A stretch of 41,637 bases of DNA from Monoglobus sp964442605. Its GTDB lineage: Bacteria > Bacillota > Clostridia > Monoglobales > Monoglobaceae. Below the pieces are notes generated by a model, which ran no database searches, had not been told where the DNA came from, and was given only the letters and a program-made list of their open reading frames with translations. A program made the position numbers and the translations under genes. Below are positions 41,441-41,637 of the stretch, piece by piece. The DNA lies in assembly GCA_964442605.1 (NCBI GenBank), contig CAYTZR010000016.1, positions 1 through 41,637 of the forward strand, read 5' to 3'. Positions within the stretch are counted from its first letter, which is position 1, and the number at the start of each line of letters is the position of its first letter.

Positions 41441-41637
41441 GCTATGCCTGCGTAAAATTCGGTCAATATGCACTGCTTCTCTGAGGTTGTTGCGTGCTCG
41501 TTTTGTCTATTATTAATCCTTGTTAAAGCTTGTTAAGCTACATTACGCCGAGCGTTATCAATTTTTTCATTTACGTTAGCCGCTCTGTTATCAAAATGTT
41601 ATCTGCTTTGGATTGGACTATGATTTGGGTTGGTACT
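41441..41637. other. Right-edge sequence with no recognisable gene
   Basis: Short open stretches only. On the minus strand a frame entering from the window edge runs about 20 codons before a stop near 41575, too short to identify. GTTATC-type words recur. Nothing here resembles an integrase or a copy of the tRNA end. Confidence 0.4.

Noticed and set aside
41407..41637. Integrated element at the serine tRNA 3' end
   Set aside because: No repeat of the tRNA end and no integrase-like sequence is visible before the window ends; the tRNA terminator follows normally.

Overview
The window reads as chromosome of an anaerobic, low-to-mid GC, Gram-positive-type Firmicute of the class Clostridia. Evidence: a spoIIR sporulation gene, RNase J, S-layer-homology (SLH) surface anchors, strong AGGAGG ribosome sites with frequent TTG/GTG starts, and consensus TTGACA/TATAAT promoters. 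Two secreted pectin-directed enzymes of about 2,200 residues suggest a plant-cell-wall (pectin) specialist, comparable to the gut pectin degrader Monoglobus. That comparison is inference from content, not a database match.

Layout. 1-4921 (minus): ilvB-ilvN-ilvC-cimA, branched-chain amino acid synthesis with isoleucine made through citramalate. 5200-6317 (plus): a two-gene short-chain chromate-transporter (CHR) pair. 6533-23576 (minus): the pectin locus. It holds a CE8-CE12-SLH giant, a pair of half-size ABC exporters, and a GH95-CE8 giant. 23728-26440 (plus, divergent): a MocR/GntR regulator whose pyridoxal-phosphate site is destroyed, then a phosphohexomutase-fold protein in which every catalytic loop is lost. 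26780-28624 (plus): RNase J behind a leader of about 320 nt. 28817-34885 (minus): ddl-murI-DUF1934-argS-small secreted protein-S41 protease. 35053-38411 (plus): spoIIR and an SLH-anchored phosphodiester glycosidase. 38525-40789 (minus): UDP-glucose dehydrogenase and UDP-glucose 4-epimerase. 41134-41406 (plus): two serine tRNAs.

How it works together. The giants would act outside the cell. CE8 removes methyl esters from homogalacturonan, CE12 removes acetyl from rhamnogalacturonan I, and GH95 removes terminal alpha-L-fucose or L-galactose. One giant is held on the surface by SLH modules and the other has no visible anchor. They share several accessory modules and a nearly identical 42-nt sequence after their stop codons, so they were built from common parts. 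The divergent MocR-like regulator sits beside paired CTGG sites over a weak promoter of the GH95-CE8 gene and is the natural candidate controller.

Most noteworthy: (i) the adjacent pair of apparent pseudoenzymes (MocR with Lys-to-Arg, phosphohexomutase with all four loops lost); (ii) the shared 3' element of the giants; (iii) loss of the usual Arg in one CE8 domain; (iv) repeated small tandem duplications of 12-22 bp in intergenic DNA, including one that abuts the argS ribosome site.
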